A stretch of 64,000 bases of DNA from JAJDZL01 sp965221175 (GCA_965221175.1 OZ244867.1:372001-436000), one strand, 5' to 3'. Counted from the stretch's first letter, positions 8,662 to 18,566 are shown. Notes: generated by a model not told the origin, from the sequence alone. Numbers and translations are program-made.

Positions 8662-11625
8662 GTGACTGTTTCGAATATTCGTCGATTGCCAGATGGAGGA
8701 TGGGTTGACCGTAGTCGTCCTCTGAAATTTCGTTTTAACGGAAAAGACTACACTGGATATTCTGGAGATACACTGGCATCAGCACTGATGGCGAACGGAG
8801 TTGATGTCCTGTCTCGTAGTTTCAAATACCACAGGCCTCGAGGAGTGCAAAATGTTGGAGCCTCTGATGTTTCCTCGATGGTACAAATATGCGGTGCTGA
8901 AGAATCCCCCAATGTGTTGGCGAGCGTGCAGCCGCTTCATGCGAATCTGGAAGCACGTAGCGTGAACTGCTGGCCGAGTGTGAAATTCGACTTTGGAGCA
9001 GCCATCAGCACAATTTCGCCAATCATTCCTTCCGGTTTCTACTACAAAACTTTCATGTGGCCACATTGGCACGTATTTGAACCCATAATTCGAAAGGCGG
9101 CTGGCTTCGGTAAGGCACCTGCTCAGGTTGCTGATGGATCTTTTCAGAATCGGTTCGATCATTGCGATGTGCTTGTTGTAGGGAGCGGCCCCTCGGGTCT
9201 CATGGCAGCTTTGACTGCTGCTAGATCAGATGCGAGAGTCGTGCTGGTTGACGAGATGATTCATCCGGGAGGAAGTTTGCTCTACAGAAATTCGAGTATT
9301 GATGGGTATTCTGCTCGACAGTGTGTGCAGGACTGTGTGAAGGAACTGCTTGGATTTGAAAAGGTGACGCTTTTGCAGAATGCAACAGCTTGGGGATATC
9401 TGGAAGGAAATATGGTCTGTGTTGTTGAGAGAAACCCTAGTTCATCGGAAATTTCGGGATGCAATTGGAAAATCTGGGCGAATCAAGTTGTCTTGGCGAC
9501 TGGGGCAATTGAACGTCCGATTGTTTTTGCTAACAACGATGTACCAGGTGTCATGCAATGCTCAGCAGTGAGTACTGCTTTACAAACCTATGCAGTAATT
9601 CCGGGTAAACGTGCTTTACTTTTTACCAACAACGACGGTGCATACGAAACGCTGGAACAACTCCATAGCGTTGGAATTGACATCGTTGCAGTAGTGGATG
9701 TGCGAACCACTGTCCGTTTGGAATTGAAAAGACTTGCCGAGAAAACGGATACGGAAATACTGGAGGGATATGTTGTTAGAAAAGCATTGGTTGGTCGAAA
9801 GCGGGTTAACGGAGCACTAGTGACATCGCTTACAAATCCACAATCGGTTCGACAGATTGATTGCGATTTAGTTTGCGTCTCCGGCGGCTGGAATCCAGCA
9901 GTGCATTTGTTCTCGCAGTCGCGCGGGTCACTGAAATTTGATGATTCGATTGCAGGATTTGTACCGCACCAGGCAAAACTTGCGACCCATGTAACGGGAG
10001 CCATGAATGGGGTATTTTCGCTTCAAAATTGTCTCGCAAGTGGAAGTTCTGTTGGAGCGAAGGCGGCAACAGCGGCCGGATTTCATGCACAGTCAATCCG
10101 AGTTCCGGAAGTCATGGATGGAATACTATCTGATTATCACATTGAACCCTTCTGGAGCGTAGAAACCGGAGAACGCCCCGCCAAGGCTTTCATCGATATG
10201 GCGGGTGACGTGACGGTGTTCGATCTACGGCTTGCAGCACGAGAGGGGTATGCTCAAATTGAACATCTCAAACGCTATACGACAACAGGGATGGGGCTTG
10301 ATCAAGGCAAGACTGCGAATGTGAATGCGATCGGAATCATGGCCAATCTGACTGACAGCCATCCTTCTGAAATTGGTACGACAACATTTCGGCCACCCTA
10401 TACACCGGTAGAGTTTGGAGCGATTGCAGGCAGTCGCCATGGAAAAGCGGTATTACCTTATCGGTACACCCCTATGACACAGTGGCATCAGCAACAGGGT
10501 GCTGTGATGTATGAAGCCGGGGCTCGTTGGAGACGACCAGGTTACTATCCTAAATCCGGCGAAACAATGGACGAAGCCGTACGACGTGAGTGCCACGCCG
10601 TCAGGACGCAGGTTGGAATGTATGATGGCTCTCCGCTTGGCAAGTTCGAGATGTGCGGTGAGGATGTAGTCAAGATGTTAAATCTCGTTTATACGAACAA
10701 CTTTGAGCGGCTGAAAATCGGACAAGGACGTTACGGAATCATGCTAACAGAAGACGGTCTGATATTTGATGATGGAGTCACCTTTCGTCTTGATGAACAA
10801 CGTTATCTGATGTCCTGTTCAACTGGCGGAGCCTTGCACGTCGAAGGTAGGCTGGATCAGTTAGTTCACGTTGATCGGCCGGATTTGAAATGTATAGTTA
10901 CACCGGTTACTTCGCAATGGGCCAATGCCACGGTTTGCGGGCCAATGGCAAGACGAATGCTTGAAACAGCCGATACCGACTTGGACTTTTCACGTGAATC
11001 GCTTCCATTCATGCAAATGAGCGAGGGGCACATTAAATGTATGCCTGTTCGGGTGTTTCGAGTCAGTTTTACCGGTGAACTGAGCTTCGAAGTCAATGCT
11101 CCATCGAGATTTGGATTGCAGCTTTGGGAATACCTCATGGAACTTGGTGCAGACTGGAATATCTGTCCGGTTGGGTCGGAATCCAGCCATGTCCTGCGCG
11201 TTGAGAAAGGCTTTCTTTCGCTTGCGCATGAAGCCGATTCAACTGTCGATCCCATTGATCTCGGAATGAAGTGGTTGATTGATAGCCGGAAGGCGGACTT
11301 TATTGGCAAAAGAGCCATGGAAATTCGTCGTCGCAACCATCAAAATCGACCAGAACTTGTGGGATTGCTGCCGAAAGATCCAAATCAGTTAATTGCTGAA
11401 GGTGCACCACTGAAATCCGGCTCTACCGCAGGTGACTCCGAAGGATTTGTGACCGCCTGCGTTTGGAGTGATGTATTCAATCGGGTCATCGCGCTCGCAC
11501 TATTAAATGAGGGGCGGTCTAGAGAGGGTGAAACAGTGAATGCCTGGATGGAGGGTAAACTTCTGCCTGCTGTTGTTACACAGCCGATTTTCTATGATTC
11601 ACAAGGCGAGAAGTTGCGAATGTAG
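8662..11625 (+). CDS. soxA: Sarcosine oxidase alpha subunit
   Basis: Large subunit, 987 residues, normal for the family, with a GTG start 5 bp after soxD. Domains in order: a 2Fe-2S-fold-like N-terminal domain (residues about 10-100, FKYHRPRGVQNVG); an NAD-binding flavoprotein module (GSGPSG near 173, ATGAIERP near 273); and a C-terminal aminomethyltransferase-like domain (about 600-980) that holds tetrahydrofolate. This domain passes the methyl carbon to tetrahydrofolate to make 5,10-methylene-tetrahydrofolate. All parts look intact. Confidence 0.95.
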   Translation: MTVSNIRRLPDGGWVDRSRPLKFRFNGKDYTGYSGDTLASALMANGVDVLSRSFKYHRPRGVQNVGASDVSSMVQICGAEESPNVLASVQPLHANLEARSVNCWPSVKFDFGAAISTISPIIPSGFYYKTFMWPHWHVFEPIIRKAAGFGKAPAQVADGSFQNRFDHCDVLVVGSGPSGLMAALTAARSDARVVLVDEMIHPGGSLLYRNSSIDGYSARQCVQDCVKELLGFEKVTLLQNATAWGYLEGNMVCVVERNPSSSEISGCNWKIWANQVVLATGAIERPIVFANNDVPGVMQCSAVSTALQTYAVIPGKRALLFTNNDGAYETLEQLHSVGIDIVAVVDVRTTVRLELKRLAEKTDTEILEGYVVRKALVGRKRVNGALVTSLTNPQSVRQIDCDLVCVSGGWNPAVHLFSQSRGSLKFDDSIAGFVPHQAKLATHVTGAMNGVFSLQNCLASGSSVGAKAATAAGFHAQSIRVPEVMDGILSDYHIEPFWSVETGERPAKAFIDMAGDVTVFDLRLAAREGYAQIEHLKRYTTTGMGLDQGKTANVNAIGIMANLTDSHPSEIGTTTFRPPYTPVEFGAIAGSRHGKAVLPYRYTPMTQWHQQQGAVMYEAGARWRRPGYYPKSGETMDEAVRRECHAVRTQVGMYDGSPLGKFEMCGEDVVKMLNLVYTNNFERLKIGQGRYGIMLTEDGLIFDDGVTFRLDEQRYLMSCSTGGALHVEGRLDQLVHVDRPDLKCIVTPVTSQWANATVCGPMARRMLETADTDLDFSRESLPFMQMSEGHIKCMPVRVFRVSFTGELSFEVNAPSRFGLQLWEYLMELGADWNICPVGSESSHVLRVEKGFLSLAHEADSTVDPIDLGMKWLIDSRKADFIGKRAMEIRRRNHQNRPELVGLLPKDPNQLIAEGAPLKSGSTAGDSEGFVTACVWSDVFNRVIALALLNEGRSREGETVNAWMEGKLLPAVVTQPIFYDSQGEKLRM

Positions 11626-11627
11626 CC

Positions 11628-12146
11628 ATGAGTTACGAAGTTCAAATTCTACAACTGGAACAAGAGGCGTTGTTCGAACTTCGCGGCAGTACTGCAGCAA
11701 TCGATTTTTTTTTCGAGAACTTGGGGATTGTGACGCCAGTTCAGCAGGGTAAAGTGGTTACTTTCAATTTGCTGACAGCCCTGCGAATCGGTCCGCGACG
11801 TTCGTTACTGAAAACTTTGTTAGGAAATGAGAGTACGCTTGCGAACACACTTGCTCCTCTCACAAACCATAACGATATAAGTTCCGTTAACGTGTCTGAC
11901 ATGTATCACGGTATGAAGATCGTTGGCAAAGGTACTTCAGCGGTTCTCTCGCAGGCAACTTCGCTGAACCTCCACAAATTTCAATCAGGTTTCGTTGCAG
12001 CGACTGAAGTATTTTCATTGGCGGCAATAATCTTGCGTGACGGTACTGATGAATTTTCAGTGTACATTGAACGCAGTTATGCTGCCTACGTCTGGAATCG
12101 ACTGTCAGTTTGTGCATTGCAAGAGCAGCACGTCTCATCATTCTAG
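11628..12146 (+). CDS. soxG: Sarcosine oxidase gamma subunit
   Basis: Fourth subunit of the heterotetrameric enzyme, 172 residues, starting 2 bp after soxA. Gamma subunits are poorly conserved structural partners of the alpha subunit. Assignment rests on position as the last gene of soxBDAG, on length, and on the family-like pattern of short motifs (LRGSTAAIDFFFENLG, LRIGPRRSLL). The soxBDAG order is canonical. No clear terminator follows within 150 bp. Confidence 0.85.
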   Translation: MSYEVQILQLEQEALFELRGSTAAIDFFFENLGIVTPVQQGKVVTFNLLTALRIGPRRSLLKTLLGNESTLANTLAPLTNHNDISSVNVSDMYHGMKIVGKGTSAVLSQATSLNLHKFQSGFVAATEVFSLAAIILRDGTDEFSVYIERSYAAYVWNRLSVCALQEQHVSSF

Positions 12147-12323
12147 ATTGTGACAGATATCGAAGAATGGAGGGTTCAACCCATAATTCATACTCCGATG
12201 CTGGGAACATCAGGCTTTATAATGAATTTCGATAAATATCCTCGATAGCATTTGTTTCATTGTAAAAATTAGTGTTGCTATTGCTAAATCTCCTTTGACT
12301 CATATTTTTAATTTAATTCCTGA

Positions 12324-12863
12324 ATGACTGATAAGATACCAAATTACGGACGTAGCCCGTTGATGGAACCGGAGTGGGAATATTTTGAAAAACCCATGGC
12401 GGATTTTCGTCGATCTGATTGGGACACTCTCAATGCACAACGCCGAACTTACTACGAAAAAAATCAAGCCAGTCATGCACTGAAACTGTTGTCTGCGATG
12501 GAAAACGATGAAGTCTTCGATTATCCCATCAACCCTTACCGACATTGCCTTCAATCTGCAACCAAAGTATTTCGGGATGGTCATGATTTGCAGACGGTCG
12601 TAACCGCTCTGTTCCATGACGTGGGATTCACCGTTGCGCCACAGATGCACGGCGAGTTTCAAAAGTATTTCTGTCATGACCATCCCACGATTGAGGACCG
12701 GCTTGCGAGAGAACAGTGGCAGGATCATCCATACCATGACTGGACTGTCGAGTTCGTGGAACAGTACGATCAAAAAGCAATGGACCCAAATTACAAAATT
12801 ATGCTGATTGAGGATTTCGAACCTATGGTTGAAGAACTATTCAACCGAGAATTTTCCGATTAA
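12324..12863 (+). CDS. HD-domain protein, PhnZ-like
   Basis: A 179-residue protein of the small HD superfamily that includes PhnZ-type mixed-valence diiron oxygenases and predicted HD phosphohydrolases. Metal ligands are visible: H in NPYRHCLQSAT (near residue 74), the HD pair in ALFHDVG (near 98), and later H/D residues in MHGEFQKYFCHDH. The tail contains VEQYDQKAMDPNY and IEDFEPMVEELF, typical of this branch. It is separated from soxG by 177 bp and may not share its transcript. Whether it is a hydrolase or an oxygenase cannot be decided here. No phosphonate genes are nearby. Confidence 0.7.
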   Translation: MTDKIPNYGRSPLMEPEWEYFEKPMADFRRSDWDTLNAQRRTYYEKNQASHALKLLSAMENDEVFDYPINPYRHCLQSATKVFRDGHDLQTVVTALFHDVGFTVAPQMHGEFQKYFCHDHPTIEDRLAREQWQDHPYHDWTVEFVEQYDQKAMDPNYKIMLIEDFEPMVEELFNREFSD

Positions 12864-12962
12864 AATTTCAAATTCCTGACTTTTTTTGAACCTGCATCTA
12901 GAATCCCACAGGTATTTTTCAGGACACAGCGATGAAGATACCAATATCTAATATGCATTGAT

Positions 12963-15900
12963 GTGGAAAATACTTCCGGTAATTTAATTTCCAATGCAGT
13001 AGATCGTCCGATTGCAGTGATTGCATTGGTGCTGATGATTGTTCTATTCGGTATCGTGTCATTGCAGAACATACCGATTCAGCTTGCCCCAGACGTAAAC
13101 AGACCCGTCATCACGATCACAACTTACTGGCCGGGCGCTGCACCGGCAGAAGTCGAGCGTGAAATTCTAAATAGACAGGAACAGGAGCTCGCTGGGCTTG
13201 AAAATCTTCGAGAGATTACCGGAACTGCCCAGTCAGGGCGATCTCGAATTTCAATGGAATTCGATGTGGGGACCGATATGGATAAAGCTCTGCTGCTGGT
13301 GTCCAACCGCCTTGATCGAGTCTCCGGTTATCCGGACGAGGCCCAATCACCACAGCTTAGCACCGCGGGTAGCGAAGACAATGCAATTGCCTGGTTTACC
13401 ATCGTCCGAAGTCTTGGCAATGATCGCCCAATTCATGAATATGGACAATTTGTAGAAGAAGTCATCAAAGAGCGTATTGAGCGAGTACCGGGGGTCGGCG
13501 AAGTATCAGTCTTCGGTGGCAGCGATCCGGAGATTCAGATTGTCGTTCGGCCTGAGGAACTGGCAAGATTGCATCTCACCGTAGGAGAAGTTCTTCGCGC
13601 ACTTCGCAATGCAAATGTTGCGCTGTCGGTTGGAGACGTAGATGAAGGAAAGCGACGCTATATCGTGCGTTCCGACGGTGAACTGAACACTGTTGCAGCG
13701 GTGCGCGAAATTGTCGTTCGCTCAGATGCAGAAGCCACTTCAAATCGATCAGGTCGCATCAGAATTCAAGATATCGCAGAAGTCAATCTGGCTTACAAAC
13801 GTCCAACTGCGATAATTCGCGTGCTGGGCCACCCTTCAATTCCGTTCAATGCGACACGCGAAGTCGGCGCGAATGTTATTGAGACGATGGAAAACATTCG
13901 GCAGGTCATTGATGAACTCAATCAAACCGTAATCCCGGGCAGCGGGCTTGAACTTCATCAGGTTTACGACGAGACCGTTTACATCAATTCGTCCATTCAG
14001 CTTGTGCGTCAGAATATTTGGATCGGCGGAGTACTGGCGGCATTAGTCATGCTTCTTTTTCTCCGATCATTTAGAGCGACACTGACGGTTTCTATCGCGA
14101 TCCCTGTTTCGATCATAGGCGCATTTGTAGCGATGGCGGCTCTCGGTCGATCCATCAATGTTGTGTCATTGGCAGGACTGGCATTCGCCGTTGGCATGGT
14201 TGTGGATGCAGCCATCGTTATTCTGGAAAATATTTTTCGTATGCGCGAGAGTGGTAAATCTGCACGAGAAGCCGCAATTCAAGGTGCTCAGCAGGTTTGG
14301 GGGGCGGTGCTGGTTTCGGCACTTACGACCGTGATGGTATTTATTCCAATATTGATTTCGCAATTGGAAGTAGGGCAGTTGTTTCGGGATATAGCGGTAG
14401 CGATATCTGTTGCTGTCATGCTTTCACTACTGGTATCTGTAACCGTGATTCCCGCGTTGTCGCAAAAGCTGCTGAGTCCTGATTTTCACAATCTTCGAGA
14501 TCTGGTTAGACTACGAATACCCGGACTAGATGAACTGGCTGCAGGAATCGTCCGCCTTATCATGTGGTTCACACGCCGAATAATCAAATATCGAATGCTT
14601 GCGATACTGTGGGTTTCCTTGATTACTGGTTTAGCGCTAATGCTCGCAATCAAGTTTCTACCGCATCTGGAATATCTTCCTGAAGGTAACAACAACCTGA
14701 TTTTCGGACTAATTGTTCCGCCTCCCGGTTACAACCTGGAGACCATGACCGAAATTGCCGGGAATATTGAGAACGCCATTCGACCACACTGGGTAGGGGA
14801 GCCTGAAGCTGATTCGGAATCAAGTTCCGAAGCTGAAGCACCTCCTAAAATTTCTCGTTTCTTCTTTGTGTCGACCCGTTCCATGATGTTTGTCGGTGCC
14901 ATATCCGAGGATCCAGAGAGGGTGTCGGAATTAATCCCTGTTATGCAGGGTCCGGTTTTCCGAGAGCCGGGAACTTATGGATTCATGAGCCAGCCATCTA
15001 TATTCGGAAGAGGTATCGGCTCCGGTCGCAAGATTGATTTGGACATATCGGGAGCGACTCTTGAGGAAATTCTGATCGCTGCGAGTCGTGCAGCAGAAAA
15101 AATACTTGGCGTGATGCCACGTTCGGAAGGTCATCAGTTTCGTCCGAATCCGGGCCTTGAACTCGGAGTGCCGGAGGTTCGAATAATTCCCGACAGGTTG
15201 CGGTTGGCAGACAATGGACTGTCTGCTCTCGAACTAAGCTTGGCGATTGATGTATTCAACGATGGAATGCGAGTGGATGAAACAATGTTCCAAGGACGTG
15301 CTACTGACATCACATTGCTAGGCCCGACAGATAATGTGAAGGAAACACAAAATATCCAGAATATTCCTGTTGTAACACCTGCCGGAAGAGTTATTTCGGT
15401 GAGTTCGGTTGCGGATATCAGCATTACTGCTGGACCCACAGCAATCCGCCATCGGGAAAGGCTCAGAACCATCACACTGGAAATTCGGCCAGCGCCGGGA
15501 TTGACGATGGAGGAAGCCATCGACGTCATACAAAGTCAAGTTATTTCGCCACTGCAGGAAGAGGGATTGCCGCAGAATGTCCAGTTCAGAATATCTGGAA
15601 CTGCCGATGCACTCAAGACAACCTGGAACGCGATGGTAGTTCATTTGATAATTGCCTTGGTGATCGTTTATCTGGTAATGGCAATTCTTTTCGAGAGTTT
15701 TGTCTATCCGCTGATCATTCTGCTGTCAGTCCCAGTTGCTGCGGCAGGGGGAATCGGTGGGCTTGTGGTCTTGAATTTTTATGTGCACCAGCCACTAGAC
15801 ATGCTTACGCTATTAGGATTTGTCATTCTGATTGGCATTGTAGTGAATAACGCAATACTGTTGGTTCATCAGTCGATCTACCATTTGAGGAAAGGTGATT

Positions 15901-16190
15901 TGATAGGAGAATCAGCGGTACTGGCTGCAACTAGAAATCGCATCCGACCGATATTCATGTCCACATTTACCAGCGTTTGCGGCATGCTCCCGCTGGTGTT
16001 GTTTCCGGGTGCGGGGTCTGAACTATATCGCGGGCTCGGCTCAGTCGTGGTGGGCGGGTTGTCGATGTCTGCTCTTCTGACTCTGTTCATGGTTCCGCCG
16101 CTGACGGCAATCTTGGTGATCCCGCTGGAGAATCGCAAACTGGCAGCCCGAAAGGCGACTGCCCTGAGTATGAAAGATCAAACCATCTAA
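12963..16190 (+). CDS. RND-family efflux transporter (AcrB-like)
   Basis: Inner-membrane proton-driven efflux pump, 1075 residues, twelve membrane helices expected and two large periplasmic domains visible. GTG 12963 is the only start in frame near the conserved opening (NAVDRPIAVIALVLMI). TM4 reads GMVVDAAIVILEN near residue 412: one aspartate followed by alanine, where AcrB has a DD pair. TM10 reads GIVVNNAILLVH near 958. An acidic Ser/Glu-rich insert (SESSSEAEAP) lies near 620. No adaptor gene adjoins it, but one lies 2.5 kb away on the other strand at 18661..19788. The substrate is unknown. Confidence 0.92.
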   Translation: MENTSGNLISNAVDRPIAVIALVLMIVLFGIVSLQNIPIQLAPDVNRPVITITTYWPGAAPAEVEREILNRQEQELAGLENLREITGTAQSGRSRISMEFDVGTDMDKALLLVSNRLDRVSGYPDEAQSPQLSTAGSEDNAIAWFTIVRSLGNDRPIHEYGQFVEEVIKERIERVPGVGEVSVFGGSDPEIQIVVRPEELARLHLTVGEVLRALRNANVALSVGDVDEGKRRYIVRSDGELNTVAAVREIVVRSDAEATSNRSGRIRIQDIAEVNLAYKRPTAIIRVLGHPSIPFNATREVGANVIETMENIRQVIDELNQTVIPGSGLELHQVYDETVYINSSIQLVRQNIWIGGVLAALVMLLFLRSFRATLTVSIAIPVSIIGAFVAMAALGRSINVVSLAGLAFAVGMVVDAAIVILENIFRMRESGKSAREAAIQGAQQVWGAVLVSALTTVMVFIPILISQLEVGQLFRDIAVAISVAVMLSLLVSVTVIPALSQKLLSPDFHNLRDLVRLRIPGLDELAAGIVRLIMWFTRRIIKYRMLAILWVSLITGLALMLAIKFLPHLEYLPEGNNNLIFGLIVPPPGYNLETMTEIAGNIENAIRPHWVGEPEADSESSSEAEAPPKISRFFFVSTRSMMFVGAISEDPERVSELIPVMQGPVFREPGTYGFMSQPSIFGRGIGSGRKIDLDISGATLEEILIAASRAAEKILGVMPRSEGHQFRPNPGLELGVPEVRIIPDRLRLADNGLSALELSLAIDVFNDGMRVDETMFQGRATDITLLGPTDNVKETQNIQNIPVVTPAGRVISVSSVADISITAGPTAIRHRERLRTITLEIRPAPGLTMEEAIDVIQSQVISPLQEEGLPQNVQFRISGTADALKTTWNAMVVHLIIALVIVYLVMAILFESFVYPLIILLSVPVAAAGGIGGLVVLNFYVHQPLDMLTLLGFVILIGIVVNNAILLVHQSIYHLRKGDLIGESAVLAATRNRIRPIFMSTFTSVCGMLPLVLFPGAGSELYRGLGSVVVGGLSMSALLTLFMVPPLTAILVIPLENRKLAARKATALSMKDQTI

Positions 16191-16241
16191 AGGGAGCCTA
16201 TACCGTCTATTGAAGTTAGAATTTACGTTAACTGGGTTCTG

Positions 16242-16835
16242 TTACGATTGCGAAATTCTAATGCCGTGAATTACTCCGAGTTCAGAAGATTTCTTTTCGA
16301 GTTCATTGGGAGCCGATTCTTGGATTTCAATAGTTTTTTCAGTTTTAAGTCTTTCATTCCACCACAGAGAAATATCATCTCGTTTGTTCCAGCCGATTAC
16401 TGCTAGGGTAAACAGGGAAATAACTACGACAGTCCTGACTACAATCGCTACCCATGATGTGAATTGGTGGTTGTAAGTTGTCATCGGCCTTAGTACGGAC
16501 AAATCAAACTGTCTTTCTGTAATCGCCTGCACTCCCAGATCCGGATCATTGCGGATTAATTCATCTGGGTCCAGTTTGACTAGTGATGCGTAGGATCTAA
16601 CATAGCCGGTAGCGTACGCCAGTCCGAACAACGAATTGTATTGACGATTTTCAATTGCGGAAATGATTTCTTCGGACAGTTTCAGTACCTCTGCGACATC
16701 AGAAATTGACAGATTAAGGTTGTTCCGCGCAGCCGCGAGTCGTTGCCCTGTATCTGGTGCGAAATTTATATACGGTTCATCATCCATTGTAGTGTCATTC
16801 AGCGTAAATCGTTGTTTCCAAATATTTTCATTCAT
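16242..16835 (-). CDS. RodZ-like helix-turn-helix membrane protein
   Basis: A 197-residue protein with an N-terminal Cro/CI-like helix-turn-helix (residues about 28-95: GQRLAAARNNLNLSISDVAE, then YATGYVRSYASLVKLDPDEL). A single membrane helix follows near 130-150 (VAIVVRTVVVISLFTLAVIG) with a short periplasmic tail. That is the architecture of RodZ/YfgA cell-shape factors, which link MreB to the envelope, but the periplasmic domain is short here. ispG, its common neighbour, is absent, so it may be a RodZ paralogue or a membrane-bound regulator. The start could also be the internal ATG at residue 17. Confidence 0.7.
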   Translation of the reverse strand: MNENIWKQRFTLNDTTMDDEPYINFAPDTGQRLAAARNNLNLSISDVAEVLKLSEEIISAIENRQYNSLFGLAYATGYVRSYASLVKLDPDELIRNDPDLGVQAITERQFDLSVLRPMTTYNHQFTSWVAIVVRTVVVISLFTLAVIGWNKRDDISLWWNERLKTEKTIEIQESAPNELEKKSSELGVIHGIRISQS

Positions 16836-16898
16836 TGGAGCTGCTTGATAGGCTGAGACATGTTCATCTTTTCTCTGACAAATTTAATGATGTAAAAT

Positions 16899-17366
16899 CT
16901 ATCCAACCACGTATGCTCCAGTTCCAACGGCAATTAGAATGTCTTCGTTATTGTGCAGCTCCATGCGGGTAACAGCCACTTTGTTTCCTGTTCGAAGAAC
17001 ATATGCACTCGCGACAAATCGTGTGCCGAATCCAGGACGAAGATAATCAATTCGAATGTCGATTGTCCCCATCCTGGTAAACTGGTCGAGTTTGGCTTGA
17101 TGAGTCTCGATATTACGTCGATCGACGACGTCAACGAAGGCAACGATTCCACCGATGACATCCAGCAGACACGAGATGACGCCACCATGCAAATTGCCGC
17201 GAACAAAATTGCCTACAAATCGGTCTTGCATATCGACGTATAATTTCGGACTGTCGGTATCAAGGTCAGTGACCTTGATACCGAGGGATTTATGATAGGG
17301 AACCGTATCCTCAAACATTTCCCGTATGCCATCCCAAGACGAGGAAATTACATCCGTACTCGTCAT
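16899..17366 (-). CDS. PaaI-family hotdog thioesterase
   Basis: A 155-residue single-domain hotdog protein. The family signature GNLHGGVISCLLDVIGG is near residue 77, with the RPGFGTRFVASAYVLRTGNKV strands after it. Such enzymes hydrolyse acyl- or aryl-CoA thioesters in the cytoplasm; the acyl group is not predictable. It is transcribed leftward ahead of the RodZ-like gene, 63 bp apart, and divergently from the DinB-family gene. Confidence 0.85.
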   Translation of the reverse strand: MTSTDVISSSWDGIREMFEDTVPYHKSLGIKVTDLDTDSPKLYVDMQDRFVGNFVRGNLHGGVISCLLDVIGGIVAFVDVVDRRNIETHQAKLDQFTRMGTIDIRIDYLRPGFGTRFVASAYVLRTGNKVAVTRMELHNNEDILIAVGTGAYVVG

Positions 17367-17438
17367 TCAGGCAAAGTCGTGTTAATTTCCATATAAATAC
17401 AAGACCAACTTAAACTCAATGCAGGAAGGGATTACTCT

Positions 17439-17942
17439 ATGCAAAACGTACTGATGATGTCAAATTATAACACTTGGGTAAATGAGCACATTTTCGAATT
17501 GTGTTCAACTCTAAGCGACGATGATTATCGTATGGATCGAAAATCGTTCTTTGGATCTATTCACAATACCTTGAATCACATTCTGCTGGTTGACATTTTG
17601 TGGCTTGCACGCCTGAATGGCTATGAAGATGAATCGATCCAGTCTTTAGATCAAATTCTTTACCATGAATTTGACGGACTGAGAATAGCGCGAGTGGAAG
17701 AAGATCGGAAGCTTGGCAAATTCGTAGAGAATCTGGATAACGAAGACTTGGAAAAGCCTTTCAAATATCGTCGAATGTCGGGGCAGCAGGGTGAGGAAAC
17801 CGTTCATGAAATTCTACTGACTTTGTTCAATCATCAAACGCATCACAGAGGACAGATACATACGATGCTGACGCAGATTGGCATCAAGAATTCCGACATG
17901 CCGGACTTGGATGTAGTCGACTATCTTGCAACGCTGAAGTGA
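17439..17942 (+). CDS. DinB-family protein
   Basis: A 167-residue four-helix-bundle protein of the DinB/YfiT-like metal-dependent superfamily. Metal-ligand histidines appear in HNTLNHILLVDILWL (near residue 47) and in the C-terminal LFNHQTHHRGQIHTML (near 130), the usual H...HxxxH arrangement. AGGAAGGGA sits about ten bases upstream of ATG 17439, a good ribosome binding site. Members act as thiol-dependent transferases or are uncharacterised. Nothing here narrows the substrate. Confidence 0.85.
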   Translation: MQNVLMMSNYNTWVNEHIFELCSTLSDDDYRMDRKSFFGSIHNTLNHILLVDILWLARLNGYEDESIQSLDQILYHEFDGLRIARVEEDRKLGKFVENLDNEDLEKPFKYRRMSGQQGEETVHEILLTLFNHQTHHRGQIHTMLTQIGIKNSDMPDLDVVDYLATLK

Positions 17943-18024
17943 GCGGCTTAGGCTGCAATAAATTTTAAGATTGTGCGTGTATCGTGTCTTTGAGTTGACG
18001 TATATACTGTGCACTGCACATCGT

Positions 18025-18100
18025 GGGGCGGTAGCTCAGCTGGGAGAGCGTAGCGTTCGCAATGCTAAGGTCGGGAGTTCGATCCTCCTCCGCTCCACCA
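18025..18100 (+). tRNA. tRNA-Ala (anticodon CGC)
   Basis: A complete 76-nt cloverleaf with encoded CCA. The acceptor stem is GGGGCGG/CCGCTCC with the G3:U70 pair that identifies alanine tRNAs. The D arm is GCTC...GAGC, the anticodon stem TAGCG/TGCTA with loop TTCGCAA giving anticodon CGC (codon GCG), and the T arm is GGGAG-TTCGATC-CTCCT. A TATACT box at 18003..18008 fits a -10 element; the -35 is weak. Confidence 0.95.
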
Positions 18101-18137
18101 GATTCCTTGAATTCAATTCTGACAAAATTTTGTAGCT

Positions 18138-18566
18138 ATGGCGGTAGAAGATTTTAGAAGTAAATCACTGGCAGAAGGACTGTCATTAGAGAGAACGATA
18201 CAAATCGGAGAAGATCGTGTCATTACTTTTATGGGCGACGATCTCAGAGTTTACGAAACACCGTCGATGATAGCTGACATTGAGTATGCCTGTCGTGATC
18301 TGCTCTATAAAAATTTACCTGATGGATGGGATTCGGTTGGGGTAGTAGTGAATATTGAACACCTTGCTGCCACTCCTATGCTGCAAGAGGTTCGTATTTG
18401 CGTCGAGGTTGAAGAAATTTTGAACAGACGGGTTCGGTTCAAATGTGAAGTTCACGACGCGATTGAGTTAGTCGGTCGAGGTATGCATGAACGCTTCATC
18501 GTAGAAATTGACAAACACCGTTGCCGAGTGGTGGCAAAGCGCGAAAATATGCAAGAATTGGATTAG
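18138..18566 (+). CDS. FlK-like hotdog thioesterase
   Basis: A 142-residue hotdog-fold protein resembling fluoroacetyl-CoA thioesterase FlK. It shows the family's catalytic region: T in YETPSMIADIEYACRDLL (near residue 42), E eight residues later, and H in VVNIEHLAATP. The C-terminal half (VRFKCEVHDAIELVGRG..ERFIV) completes the hotdog. Most FlK homologues have unknown acyl-CoA substrates, and a role in fluoroacetate resistance should not be assumed. It starts 37 bp after the tRNA, with no clear promoter of its own. Confidence 0.8.
   Translation: MAVEDFRSKSLAEGLSLERTIQIGEDRVITFMGDDLRVYETPSMIADIEYACRDLLYKNLPDGWDSVGVVVNIEHLAATPMLQEVRICVEVEEILNRRVRFKCEVHDAIELVGRGMHERFIVEIDKHRCRVVAKRENMQELD

Noticed and set aside
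18138..18566. Fluoroacetate resistance gene
   Set aside because: FlK-like hotdog proteins are widespread and most do not act on fluoroacetyl-CoA.
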